Origin: Schauerella fraxinea
GTDB taxonomy: Bacteria; Pseudomonadota; Gammaproteobacteria; Burkholderiales; Burkholderiaceae_B
Reading direction: 5' to 3'
Assembly (NCBI GenBank): GCA_030849965.1
Contig: JAVDKL010000003.1
Location: forward strand, 1-64,000
Length of the DNA: 64,000 nt
Below, in pieces: positions 54,941 through 63,473 of the stretch. Under the pieces are notes generated by a model. It did no database searches. It was not told the DNA's origin and saw only the letters and a list, made by a program, of their open reading frames with translations. The first letter of the stretch is position 1, and the number at the start of each line of letters is the position of its first letter. A program made the position numbers and the translations under genes.

Positions 54941-55666
54941 TCAGATCGGCAGGCCCTTCGCACGCAAGACGGCATCGAAACGCTCGGGATCCGAAGTGTT
55001 CGCCTGGTTGCCCGCGCGTATCTTGGCTTCCTTCTGCAAATGTAGGCGCGTTTTGTTCAGGATATCGTCGACCTCGGCGAGCGGCACGGCGATGACGCCA
55101 TCCGCATCGCCCACGATCAGGTCGCCGGGCATGACCACCAGGCCGGCGCAGGCGATCGGGATATTGATCTCGCCGGGGCCGTCCTTGCTGGGGCCGCGAT
55201 GTGTGTGGGCGCGCGCGAAGATGGGCATGCCGTCTTCTGCCCATTCGTTCAAATCTCGGATGGCGCCGTCGATCACAAGGCCGGCAAGCTTGCGCGCCAG
55301 GCAGGTGGTGCGCATCAATCCGCCCACCAGCGCCTGCGTCACATCGCCGCCGCCGTCGATCACCAGCACGTCGCCGGGTTGCACCAGCGTGAGCGCCTTG
55401 TGGATCATCAAGTTGTCGCCCGGGCGCACCCTTACCGTAAAGGCGGGTCCGCACAGCGTGGTGTCCAAACGCGCGTGATAGCGCGTGAGATCTAAGGCGC
55501 CGATATTGCGGCTCATGGCGTCGCCGATCGCTGCAACCGGCAGCGACGCATATGCCGCCACGGTGGCGGGCGCGGGGCCCGTCACGCGAGGATTGATCCG
55601 CCAACCGGCAGGCCAATCGACGGGGTGTTGCGCGGGGCGTTCGGTGCGAGGATCGGTAACGGTCAT
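54941..55666 (-). CDS. RraA-family protein (4-hydroxy-4-methyl-2-oxoglutarate aldolase-like)
   Basis: Protein of 241 residues from the ATG at 55666. It has the RraA core GDAMSRNIGAL, PGDNLMIHKAL, PGDVLVIDGGG and the metal/substrate motif LVIDGAIRDLNEW. The family contains the aldolase cleaving 4-hydroxy-4-methyl-2-oxoglutarate or oxaloacetate, and the RNase E regulator of enterobacteria. It follows a Bug gene by 8 bp and is the third gene after an aminotransferase. That context favours a catabolic aldolase or decarboxylase. Confidence 0.9.
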   Translation of the reverse strand: MTVTDPRTERPAQHPVDWPAGWRINPRVTGPAPATVAAYASLPVAAIGDAMSRNIGALDLTRYHARLDTTLCGPAFTVRVRPGDNLMIHKALTLVQPGDVLVIDGGGDVTQALVGGLMRTTCLARKLAGLVIDGAIRDLNEWAEDGMPIFARAHTHRGPSKDGPGEINIPIACAGLVVMPGDLIVGDADGVIAVPLAEVDDILNKTRLHLQKEAKIRAGNQANTSDPERFDAVLRAKGLPI

Positions 55667-55674
55667 GGCGATGC

Positions 55675-56649
55675 TTACTCGGGTTTGATGTCGGCGTTTT
55701 TGACCAGACCGCCCCATTTGGTTTTATCCGCTGCCAGGAAGGCCGCGAACTCGGCGGGCGTGCTGCCGATGGGTTCGATGCCATCGGCCAGCAAACGGTC
55801 GCGCACGGCGGGTTCTGTCAGCACTTGTGCCAGTGCTTTCTGCAGCGTGGCGATGGCGTCGTCCGGCACGCCGCGCGCCGTGCACAGCCCCGTCCACGGG
55901 ATGGGATCGAAACCGGGCAGACCGGCCTCGCTGGTCGTGGGCAGATTGGGCAAGCTGGGCAGACGATGGGCGCTGACCACGGCCAACGCGCGCAAGCTGC
56001 CCGAATTGACCTGCGGCATCGAACTCACCGCCTGGTCGAACATCAGCGACACGCGGCCGCTCGTCAGATCGACCATGGCTTGGCCGGCGCCTTTGTAGGG
56101 CACGTGCACGATATCGATATTGGCCTTGCTGCGCAGCATCTCACCGGCCAGGTGCGCGGTCGTGCCGTTGCCCGACGACGCAAAATTGACTTGATTGGGA
56201 TGGCTCTTGGCGTAGTCGATGAACGTCTTCACGCTGGTGGCCGGCAAGTCTTTGTTCACCAACATCAGGTAAGGCGTATTGCCGATCTGCGTAATAGGGG
56301 CGATATCGTTCACATCGAACGGCATGCGTTGCGGCAGGAACGGCTGAATCGACAGCGTGCCGGTGGTGCACATGAATATGGTGTGGCCATCGGGCGGGGC
56401 TTTCAGCACGACATCGGCCGCGATATTGCCGGCAGCACCCGGGCGGTTCTCGACCACGACCTGCTGCTTGAGCACATCGCCCAATTTCGGCGCGAGCAGC
56501 CGCGCGATGATGTCGTTCGAGCCGCCAGGTGCGAAGCCCACGATCAGCCGGATCGGCTTGGTGGGATAGGTTTGCGCCGAAGCCGTGCTCGCTGCGGTGA
56601 CCCCTGCCACGGCAGTGGCGAGTGCAGCGATGAGTGTGTTGAGTTTCAT
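55675..56649 (-). CDS. Bug/TctC-family periplasmic solute-binding protein (5)
   Basis: Periplasmic binding protein of 324 residues from the ATG at 56649 after AAGGGGAAAA. Signal peptide MKLNTLIAALATAVAGV with cleavage near ASAQT. Motifs: VGFAPGGSNDIIARLLAPK, VVENRPGAAGNIAADVVL, PDGHTIFMCT and VHVPYKGAGQAMVDLTSG. Between aminotransferase and RraA-like genes; ligand perhaps an amino or keto dicarboxylate. No transporter partner present. Confidence 0.93.
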   Translation of the reverse strand: MKLNTLIAALATAVAGVTAASTASAQTYPTKPIRLIVGFAPGGSNDIIARLLAPKLGDVLKQQVVVENRPGAAGNIAADVVLKAPPDGHTIFMCTTGTLSIQPFLPQRMPFDVNDIAPITQIGNTPYLMLVNKDLPATSVKTFIDYAKSHPNQVNFASSGNGTTAHLAGEMLRSKANIDIVHVPYKGAGQAMVDLTSGRVSLMFDQAVSSMPQVNSGSLRALAVVSAHRLPSLPNLPTTSEAGLPGFDPIPWTGLCTARGVPDDAIATLQKALAQVLTEPAVRDRLLADGIEPIGSTPAEFAAFLAADKTKWGGLVKNADIKPE

Positions 56650-56735
56650 TATTTTCCCCTTGATTTTTGACGACAGGCCGAGCTTGGCCGGGCATGCAAC
56701 GCGATCCCGCAGCGCCTCATGCACGGCACGAAAAA

Positions 56736-57950
56736 CTAGTCGAGTTGTGCGCGTGCCAGCGCGATGCGGCGGCAGCCTTCCAGCAATTTTTCTTCGTTGG
56801 CGGCAAACGAAATGCGGAAGTGCGCGCCGATGCCGTAGGCACTTCCTTGCAGCACGGCAAGATTCTGGGCGTTGAGCAGGTGCATCACCCAGTCGTCGCT
56901 ATTGGCAATCACTTGGCCCTCGGGCGTGCGCAGGCCAAATAGCGCGTCGCAGGACGGAAACACATAAAACGCGCCGTCCGGGCGCGCGCAGGTGATGCCG
57001 TCGATCTGGTTGAGCGCATCGACGATCAGATTGCGACGCGTCTCGAACCGCTGCTTGTTGACGGTGATGAAGTCTTGCGGACCGGTCAGCGCCGCCAACG
57101 CGGCGGCCTGGCTGACCGATGCAGGGTTGGACGTGCTTTGCGACTGCAGCTTCGTCATTGCCTTGATCAGTGCCGCGGGCGCACCGGCATAGCCGATACG
57201 CCAACCCGTCATGGCATACGCCTTGGAGACGCCGTTGATCGTCAACGTGCGCTCCTTGAGTTCGGGGGCGACCTGCGCGATCGTGTCGAAGCTGCGCCCG
57301 TCGTAGAGCAGGTGTTCGTAGATGTCGTCGGTGAGTATCCAAACGTGCGGGTGCCGGTTGAGCACATCGGCCAGGGCGACGAGGTCATCGCGCGAATAAT
57401 TGGCGCCGCTGGGATTGTTCGGACCGTTGAGTACCAGCCAGCGGGTGCGCGGGGTGATTGCGCGCTCGAGCGCGTCGGGCTGCAGCTTGAAGCCTTGTTC
57501 GGCACGGCCTTCGATAATGACGGGTACGCCATCGGCCAGCAGTGCAATGTCGGGATAAGACACCCAGTAGGGTGCCGGCACGATCACCTCGTCGCCAGCT
57601 TCCAGCGTACACATGAAAGCGTTGAAAATGATCTGCTTGGCGCCTGCGCTCACGATGACTTCATCGGCGTTGTAGTCGAGGCCGTTTTCGCGCGCGAATT
57701 TCTCGCGGATCGCTTCGCGCAGTGCCGCCGTGCCGCCCACATCGGTGTAGCGCGTTTGCCCGGCTGTCATGGCGCGTGTGGCAGCTTCGCGGATATGCGC
57801 CGGCGTATCGAAATCGGGCTCGCCTGCGGTCAGGCCGACGATGTCGCGACCTTCTGCCCGCAAGGCGCGCGCGCGTTGTCCAGCCATCGAGCTGGGCGAG
57901 GGTTTGATGCGGTTCAGCCGCGAGGCAATATGTAGCATGATGGTGCACAT
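56736..57950 (-). CDS. Class I aminotransferase (aspartate aminotransferase type)
   Basis: PLP enzyme of 404 residues (or 400 from the ATG at 57938). N-terminal SRLNRIKPSPSSMAGQRARA and GLTAGEPDFDTPAHI are typical of the aspartate/prephenate aminotransferase I-gamma group. The PLP lysine lies in GVSKAYAMTGWRIGYAG. Other contacts: LNGPNNPSGA and the C-terminal arginine in HFRISFAANEE. Probably deaminates the compound bound by the following Bug protein to a keto acid acted on by the RraA-like protein. A LysR gene diverges 150 bp away. Confidence 0.93.
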   Translation of the reverse strand: MCTIMLHIASRLNRIKPSPSSMAGQRARALRAEGRDIVGLTAGEPDFDTPAHIREAATRAMTAGQTRYTDVGGTAALREAIREKFARENGLDYNADEVIVSAGAKQIIFNAFMCTLEAGDEVIVPAPYWVSYPDIALLADGVPVIIEGRAEQGFKLQPDALERAITPRTRWLVLNGPNNPSGANYSRDDLVALADVLNRHPHVWILTDDIYEHLLYDGRSFDTIAQVAPELKERTLTINGVSKAYAMTGWRIGYAGAPAALIKAMTKLQSQSTSNPASVSQAAALAALTGPQDFITVNKQRFETRRNLIVDALNQIDGITCARPDGAFYVFPSCDALFGLRTPEGQVIANSDDWVMHLLNAQNLAVLQGSAYGIGAHFRISFAANEEKLLEGCRRIALARAQLD

Positions 57951-58099
57951 TCACTGAAGAGGTCGATATCGGGCATTATCCGCACTGCCCCGACATCTTT
58001 GAAACGAGAAATTCGCATGCGCCGGTATTCCTTTTCGTCGTGCCAGATCCGGTGCCAGGGTGCGCCCGGCCAGGGTCGCATGCGGTGTGAGCACACGTC

Positions 58100-59014
58100 A
58101 TGAACGTCACCTTCAAGCAGCTCGAAGCGCTATATTTCAGCGTGCGCTTGGGCAGCTTCAGCGCTGCTGCGGCGCATTTGAATACCACCCAATCGGCGAT
58201 TTCCAAGCGGGTGAGCGATCTCGAAGACGAGCTCAACGAGCGCTTGCTGCATCGTCTGGCCGGCGGGCTGACGGCAACGCCTTGCGGTGCGCGCATTTTT
58301 CCCCTGGCCGAGGAAGCGATGCGCCTGCGCCAACGGGTGGGATTGGAAGCCGGGCGCTCGCCGGTCTGGCAGGGCCGCTTCCGGTTGGGCGTCACGGAGT
58401 TGACGGCGTTGACATGGCTGGGGGCGCTGGTACGTGCGCTGCATGACCGTCATCCCGGGCTCACATTGGAGCCGGTGGTCGATGCGGGGATGAGCTTGTT
58501 CGATATGCTGCGCGCCCGCGAACTGGATATGGCGATCATGCCCGGCGTATTCTGGGGCGAGGACTTTTGCGCGACCCGGATCGGGCAGGTCGACAACGTA
58601 TGGATGGCAAGCCCCGCGCTCGATATTCCCGACCGGCCGTTGAAGCCGCACGAATTCGAGCAATATCCGGTGCTGGAACAGTCCAAGAGCTCAGGCAAGA
58701 ATCACTTCTACGAGGCCTGGAAAGCCGAGCACGGCTTTCGCTTCAACCGGATTTTCTCAACCAACAGCTTGAGTGTGTTGAGCGAGTTGGCCATCAGTGG
58801 GTTGGGCATCAGCCAATTGTCGATCGAGTATTTCCAGCCTGAATTGGACGAAGGGCTGTTGCGCGTGGTGCGCAGCGATCCGATGCCGCCGGCAATGGTG
58901 TACAGCGCGGTGTACCACGCCGACGGTCTGGATGAGCGGCAAGTGAAGGTGGCTGAATTGGCGGCATCACTCTGCGATTTTTCCAAGCGTGCACGCGATC
59001 GGCGCGCAACGTAA
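58100..59014 (+). CDS. LysR-family regulator divergent from the aminotransferase operon
   Basis: Regulator of 304 residues; winged helix MNVTFKQLEALYFSVRLGSF, TTQSAISKRVSDLEDEL. Effector domain from about residue 92 (FRLGVTELTALTWLGALV). Divergent arrangement over a 149-bp gap is the standard LysR layout, so control of aminotransferase-Bug-RraA genes is likely. The 107 bp before the chemoreceptor gene show no terminator. Confidence 0.9.
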   Translation: MNVTFKQLEALYFSVRLGSFSAAAAHLNTTQSAISKRVSDLEDELNERLLHRLAGGLTATPCGARIFPLAEEAMRLRQRVGLEAGRSPVWQGRFRLGVTELTALTWLGALVRALHDRHPGLTLEPVVDAGMSLFDMLRARELDMAIMPGVFWGEDFCATRIGQVDNVWMASPALDIPDRPLKPHEFEQYPVLEQSKSSGKNHFYEAWKAEHGFRFNRIFSTNSLSVLSELAISGLGISQLSIEYFQPELDEGLLRVVRSDPMPPAMVYSAVYHADGLDERQVKVAELAASLCDFSKRARDRRAT

Positions 59015-59121
59015 ACCTCAAGAATTGCCATTCAAAAGCCAATTGTATTTTTTGCTTAAAGGTCTTCTGCGTTAGCCGTAAACGGGCTTTCGATTCATTT
59101 CGATCATCCCGCGGAGAATGT

Positions 59122-60738
59122 ATGAAACACCTGAAGATTGGCCTACGTCTGGGGATCGCGTTCGCGGTGATGATCGTGCTGTTGGTGGCGGTGGCATTGG
59201 TTGGCGTCAACCAGCTCAATGCACAGGATCGCCAGGCGAACGAGGTCACTGGCGATATCCTGCCCAAGCTCGCAGCCGCCAGAACGCTGCTCTACATCTC
59301 AGCCGATAACGCGCGTTTGGTACGCAACATCGTTCTCGCTACCGACGGCGCATCGATGGGAGCCAGTAAGTCGGCGCTCGATGCCGCACAGGCACGCGCA
59401 ACTGAGGCCACGGCCACGCTCGACAAGCTCGTGGATACCGATGAGGGGCGCGCGATCTTTGCCGCGATTCAAGTGAATCAACGCGCTTATCGCGATTTCA
59501 CGGCGCAGGTGGTCAACCTCGCGCTTGAAAACGAGAACAGCGCTGCCACCGCAGTCCTATTTGGTGCGGGACTGCGAACGCAGACCGACTACGTGGCCGA
59601 GTTGCAAAAGATGGTCGATCTGCAGAATAGATTCATCACCGACGGCGCCACGGCCTCGCATGAGAATGCCGTGCAGGGCATGACAACCATGATCGTGGTA
59701 GCGGTCGTGGCCGTTATCGCAGGGGTTCTGGGCGCGATCTACATGACCCGCTCAGTGACGGGGCCGCTGGGTTTGGCGGTCGAGTCAGCCAATCGCGTGT
59801 CCAACGGCGATCTGGGCGTTGCCGTACCGGAAGGCGCGCGCGACGAAACGGGGCTGTTGCTCAACGCCTTGCAGCGCATGCAGCAAAGCCTGCTCTCCAC
59901 GGTGGGTACGGTGCGCGAAAATGCCGGCAATGTGGCGTTGGCCAGCGCCGAGATCGCGCAGGGCAATACCGATCTGAGCGAACGCACCGAAGAACAGGCG
60001 GCCGCGCTGGAGCAAACGGCGGCCTCGATGGAGCAGTTGGGCAGCACCGTACGGCAAAACGCCGATAACGCCCAGCAGGCCAATCAGTTGGCCATGCAGG
60101 CGAGCACCTCGGCGGTGGTGTGTGGCGATGTGGTGGGCGAAGTGGTCGAAACCATGAAGGGCATCAATGAAAGCTCCAAACGTATCGTCGACATCATCGC
60201 GGTCATCGATAGCATCGCCTTCCAGACCAATATTCTCGCGCTCAATGCTGCGGTGGAAGCCGCGCGGGCCGGCGAGCAAGGCCGCGGCTTTGCCGTGGTC
60301 GCCAGCGAAGTGCGCAACCTGGCTCAGCGCAGTGCCGATGCGGCCAAAGAGATCACGGCATTGATCACCACGAGCGTATCCAAGGTCGAGCTGGGTACCG
60401 CGCAAGTCGATCGAGCCGGGGCGAGCATGGGCGAGGTCGTGTCGTCGATCCGCCGCGTGGCTGACATCATGGGCGAGATCAGTGCGGCCACCACGGAGCA
60501 AAGCCAGGGCGTGGCGCAAGTAAGCCAGGCCGTCAATCAGATGGATCAGGCCACGCAGCAAAACGCGGCACTGGTAGAAGAAAGCGCGGCGGCGGCGGCT
60601 GGTTTGAAGGATCAGGCCGAGGCGCTGGTGCATGCGATGGCGGTGTTCAAGCTCGGCAGCCATACTGCTGCTGCAGCTGCCAATGCGGCGGGCAAGCCCG
60701 CTGCGCTGATCGGGATGTCGCGAAACGCTTACGCGTAG
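59122..60738 (+). CDS. Methyl-accepting chemotaxis protein (1)
   Basis: Chemoreceptor of 538 residues starting after GGAGAATGT. First membrane helix about 10-30 (GIAFAVMIVLLVAVALVG), a periplasmic four-helix-bundle ligand domain to about 190, and a second helix about 190-212. The HAMP domain follows (about 212-265, NRVSNGDLGVAVPEGARDET). The signalling tip IDSIAFQTNILALNAAVEAA and GFAVVASEVRNLAQRSA are in the cytoplasmic domain. It ends without the NWETF-type CheR-docking pentapeptide. Paralogue of the gene at 61.7 kb. Ligand unknown. Confidence 0.95.
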   Translation: MKHLKIGLRLGIAFAVMIVLLVAVALVGVNQLNAQDRQANEVTGDILPKLAAARTLLYISADNARLVRNIVLATDGASMGASKSALDAAQARATEATATLDKLVDTDEGRAIFAAIQVNQRAYRDFTAQVVNLALENENSAATAVLFGAGLRTQTDYVAELQKMVDLQNRFITDGATASHENAVQGMTTMIVVAVVAVIAGVLGAIYMTRSVTGPLGLAVESANRVSNGDLGVAVPEGARDETGLLLNALQRMQQSLLSTVGTVRENAGNVALASAEIAQGNTDLSERTEEQAAALEQTAASMEQLGSTVRQNADNAQQANQLAMQASTSAVVCGDVVGEVVETMKGINESSKRIVDIIAVIDSIAFQTNILALNAAVEAARAGEQGRGFAVVASEVRNLAQRSADAAKEITALITTSVSKVELGTAQVDRAGASMGEVVSSIRRVADIMGEISAATTEQSQGVAQVSQAVNQMDQATQQNAALVEESAAAAAGLKDQAEALVHAMAVFKLGSHTAAAAANAAGKPAALIGMSRNAYA

Positions 60739-60750
60739 ATGACTGCCGAA

Positions 60751-60862
60751 GCGGCTAAACCGGATAATGGGCTAAACCGGATAACGGGCTAACGGGCTAA
60801 ACGTCTAACCGGCTAATTGGCTTGAGTAACTTGAGTGGCTTGAGCGGCTAAACCGGCTTGAG
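60751..60862. repeat. Degenerate GGCTAAACCGG/GGCTTGAG tandem repeat
   Basis: Units such as GGGCTAAACCGGATAAC, GGGCTAAC and GGCTTGAG repeat over 110 bp between the first chemoreceptor and the MOSC gene, running into the last codons of the latter. No stem with a T-run is obvious. The MOSC C-terminus is therefore partly built of this repeat. Confidence 0.8.
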
Positions 60863-61429
60863 CGGCAAATGTGGGGGGCGAGGCAACTTCACTTTGATGA
60901 CGTCGTCTTCAAACACCTCGCCGCCTTTGATCACGATCGCCATCACCCCGCATTTGCGCACGAGTTCGCCTTGCGCATCTCGGTCGAGCACTGCTGCCGT
61001 CAAGCCGCGTTGGTAGCCGTCCAGCTGGCGGCACGGGTTACGCAAACCGGTGATCTCGATCACGGCCGCCTTACCCAAAGTGAGTCTCGTGCCTTGAGGC
61101 AGCGCCAACACATCCAGTCCGCGCGTGGTGACGTTTTCTCCCAGGGTGCCCGGGTCGACGCGAAAACCGGCGGCACGCAGTTCATCCAGCAATTCGGCAT
61201 GAATCAGATGCACCTGGCGCAGATTGGGCTGATGCGGGTTCGCGGCCACACGCGAGCGATGCTGCACCGTGATGCCCGCGTGGGCGTCGCCGCTCACGCC
61301 TTGTCCTGCCACCAGCGTGATCATGGGCACCGGCCACTTCGTGAATCCATGGCGCGCATCGAGGCTGACCGAGACGATGTGGGGGACGTGATCTGTAGCG
61401 GGATGGGCGTCGAGTCGATTGGGTGGCAT
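60848..61429 (-). CDS. MOSC-domain protein
   Basis: Protein of 193 residues from the ATG at 61429 (a TTG at 61447 is the alternative). MOSC motifs: HAGITVQHRS, HLIHAELLDELRA, PGTLGENVTTRGLDVLALP, EITGLRNPCRQLD and the conserved cysteine in LVRKCGVMAIV. MOSC domains handle sulfur carried on cysteine or bind molybdenum cofactor, as in YiiM/YcbX. Stand-alone bacterial members are mostly uncharacterised and some detoxify N-hydroxylated bases. Lies between two paralogous chemoreceptor genes on the opposite strand. Confidence 0.9.
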   Translation of the reverse strand: MPPNRLDAHPATDHVPHIVSVSLDARHGFTKWPVPMITLVAGQGVSGDAHAGITVQHRSRVAANPHQPNLRQVHLIHAELLDELRAAGFRVDPGTLGENVTTRGLDVLALPQGTRLTLGKAAVIEITGLRNPCRQLDGYQRGLTAAVLDRDAQGELVRKCGVMAIVIKGGEVFEDDVIKVKLPRPPHLPLKPV

Positions 61430-61525
61430 GGCAAGAGGGCGTGACAATAAGGGATGTGGCGATAAGCGGGTGCGAAGGGCAGCAAGGGAGCGTGCGCTTG
61501 GATCCCGCTTGCCTCATACGATAGC

Positions 61526-61560
61526 TGACTGCCATGACTGCCATGACTGCCATGACTGCA
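61526..61560. repeat. Perfect 9-bp tandem repeat (TGACTGCCA x 3.8)
   Basis: TGACTGCCA begins at 61526, 61535 and 61544, with a fourth partial copy TGACTGCA from 61553. It lies in the gap between the MOSC gene and the second chemoreceptor, about 165 bp before the latter's start. Copy-number change could alter promoter spacing. Confidence 0.95.
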
Positions 61561-61727
61561 GCGTGAATAGCGGGATCGGCCTTCGCGTCCTTCGAAAGCC
61601 AACTGGCGACAACGTCGGCAAACGTAACCAAATGGCAAATTGAGAAGATTCGGTAATACCAGCTAAATGTTTCGCCAGACCGGTCGTAAACCGCATTCCT
61701 ATTACTTTTGAATGCCGGCAAGTCTCC

Positions 61728-63329
61728 ATGAAGAATCTAAAGATCGGCCTGCGTCTCGGCATTGCGTTCGCCGCGATGATCGTGCTCATCGTGGTCGTCG
61801 CAATGATGGGCGTAGCGAAGATGCGCGCACAGGAAGACCAGACCACGCACATCACCTCCAACCTTGTGCCAACCTTGTCAGCCTCCAACGAGCTGTCGTA
61901 TCACGCCGTGGATATCGCGCGTATCGTGCGTAATCTGATTTTGCTTACCAGCGATGCCGATCTTGCGTCCAACAAGGCAGCGCTGGAAAAAGCCGGTGCA
62001 GCCTCCACGGCTCGGATGGCCGAGATCGAGGCGCTGCTCTACAGCGACGAAGACCGCACCGCGTTTGCCGCAGTGAGCACCGCGCGCGCCAATTTCCGCG
62101 CCTTCACGGATCAAGTGATCGTGCCGGCATTGGCCAATAACAAGGCCGAGGCCACGCGATTGCTCTACGGTCCGGGTTACGCCACCCAGGGTGCCTACTT
62201 GGCCGCGTTGAAAACGCTGGTCGATGTGCAGAACCGGCAGATCACGATCGCCAGCGACGCCTCGCATCGCGACGCCACAGAGGGGATGTGGGTGATGATT
62301 CTGGCGGCATTGATTGCTGCGGTTGCGGGCCTGACGTGCGCATTGCTCATCACACGTTCGGTCACGCGGCCGCTCAAGGCCGCTGTGGAATCGGCCGACC
62401 GCGTTGCCAGCGGCGATCTGAGTATTCCCGTGCCCACAGGCGCGCGCGATGAAACCGGACAACTGCTCAACGCACTGCAACGCATGCAGGACAGTCTGCT
62501 GACCACCGTGACGACCGTTCGCGACAACGCGCACAACGTGGCCTTGGCGAGTGCGGAGATTTCGCAGGGCAACACCGACCTCAGCGGCCGCACCGAAGAG
62601 CAGGCATCGGCTTTGGAAGAGACGGCCGCGTCGATGGAACAACTGGGCAGCACCGTGCGCCAGAACGCGGACAACGCGCAGCAGGCCAATCAATTAGCCC
62701 TGCAGGCGCGCACGTCGGCGATGACGTGCGGCGATGTGGTGGGCGAAGTCGTGGAAACGATGAAGGGCATCAACGACAGTTCCAAGCGCATCGTCGACAT
62801 CATTGCAGTGATCGACAGCATCGCCTTTCAAACGAACATTCTGGCGTTGAACGCGGCTGTGGAAGCTGCGCGTGCGGGTGAGCAGGGCCGTGGCTTTGCG
62901 GTGGTGGCGAGCGAAGTGCGCAACCTCGCACAGCGCAGCGCCGAAGCCGCCAAGGAGATCAAGGGATTGATCACCACCAGCGTGACCAAGGTCGAACTCG
63001 GCACCACACAGGCCGATCGGGCAGGCGAGAGCATGGGTGAAGTGGTGGCGTCGATTCGCCGCGTGGCCGACATCATGGGCGAGATCAGCGCGGCAACGGT
63101 CGAGCAGAGTCAGGGCGTGGCGCAAGTGGGGCAGGCCGTCAATCAGATGGATCTGACCACGCAGCAGAACGCAGCCTTGGTCGAAGAAAGCGCCGCAGCC
63201 GCTGTCGGCTTGAAAGAGCAAGCCGATGCCTTGGTGCAGGCGATGGCGGTGTTCAACGTGACGCGTCGTGCGGAACACAGTGACCAGGGCACCGCCCCAC
63301 GCGCGTTGGGCGCGCCGGCGTTTGCCTGA
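61728..63329 (+). CDS. Methyl-accepting chemotaxis protein (2)
   Basis: Chemoreceptor of 533 residues closely related to the one at 59.1 kb. Same order: first helix (GIAFAAMIVLIVVVAMMG), four-helix-bundle sensor, second helix near 190-212, HAMP (DRVASGDLSIPVPTGARDET), and a signalling domain with the identical tip IDSIAFQTNILALNAAVEAA. The sensor halves have diverged far more than the cytoplasmic halves, consistent with duplication followed by ligand change. No CheR-docking pentapeptide. A perfect bidirectional terminator follows. Confidence 0.95.
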   Translation: MKNLKIGLRLGIAFAAMIVLIVVVAMMGVAKMRAQEDQTTHITSNLVPTLSASNELSYHAVDIARIVRNLILLTSDADLASNKAALEKAGAASTARMAEIEALLYSDEDRTAFAAVSTARANFRAFTDQVIVPALANNKAEATRLLYGPGYATQGAYLAALKTLVDVQNRQITIASDASHRDATEGMWVMILAALIAAVAGLTCALLITRSVTRPLKAAVESADRVASGDLSIPVPTGARDETGQLLNALQRMQDSLLTTVTTVRDNAHNVALASAEISQGNTDLSGRTEEQASALEETAASMEQLGSTVRQNADNAQQANQLALQARTSAMTCGDVVGEVVETMKGINDSSKRIVDIIAVIDSIAFQTNILALNAAVEAARAGEQGRGFAVVASEVRNLAQRSAEAAKEIKGLITTSVTKVELGTTQADRAGESMGEVVASIRRVADIMGEISAATVEQSQGVAQVGQAVNQMDLTTQQNAALVEESAAAAVGLKEQADALVQAMAVFNVTRRAEHSDQGTAPRALGAPAFA

Positions 63330-63420
63330 TGGCGCGAAGCATGGGCCGTTCAGCGCCCGTTCGTTCAACGTAGAGCGCTTGTGCGCTGCAGGTGGCCTGA
63401 GACGAACGACAAATAACGAC

Positions 63421-63450
63421 AAAAAGCCGAGGCATGAGCCTCGGCTTTTT
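63421..63450. terminator. Bidirectional rho-independent terminator
   Basis: Perfect 13-bp stem AAAAAGCCGAGGC/GCCTCGGCTTTTT around the loop ATGA. T-runs occur on both strands. It serves the rightward chemoreceptor gene and the leftward isocitrate dehydrogenase gene. Confidence 0.95.
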
Positions 63451-63473
63451 GGGTGACGACACGGGCGCTGGTG

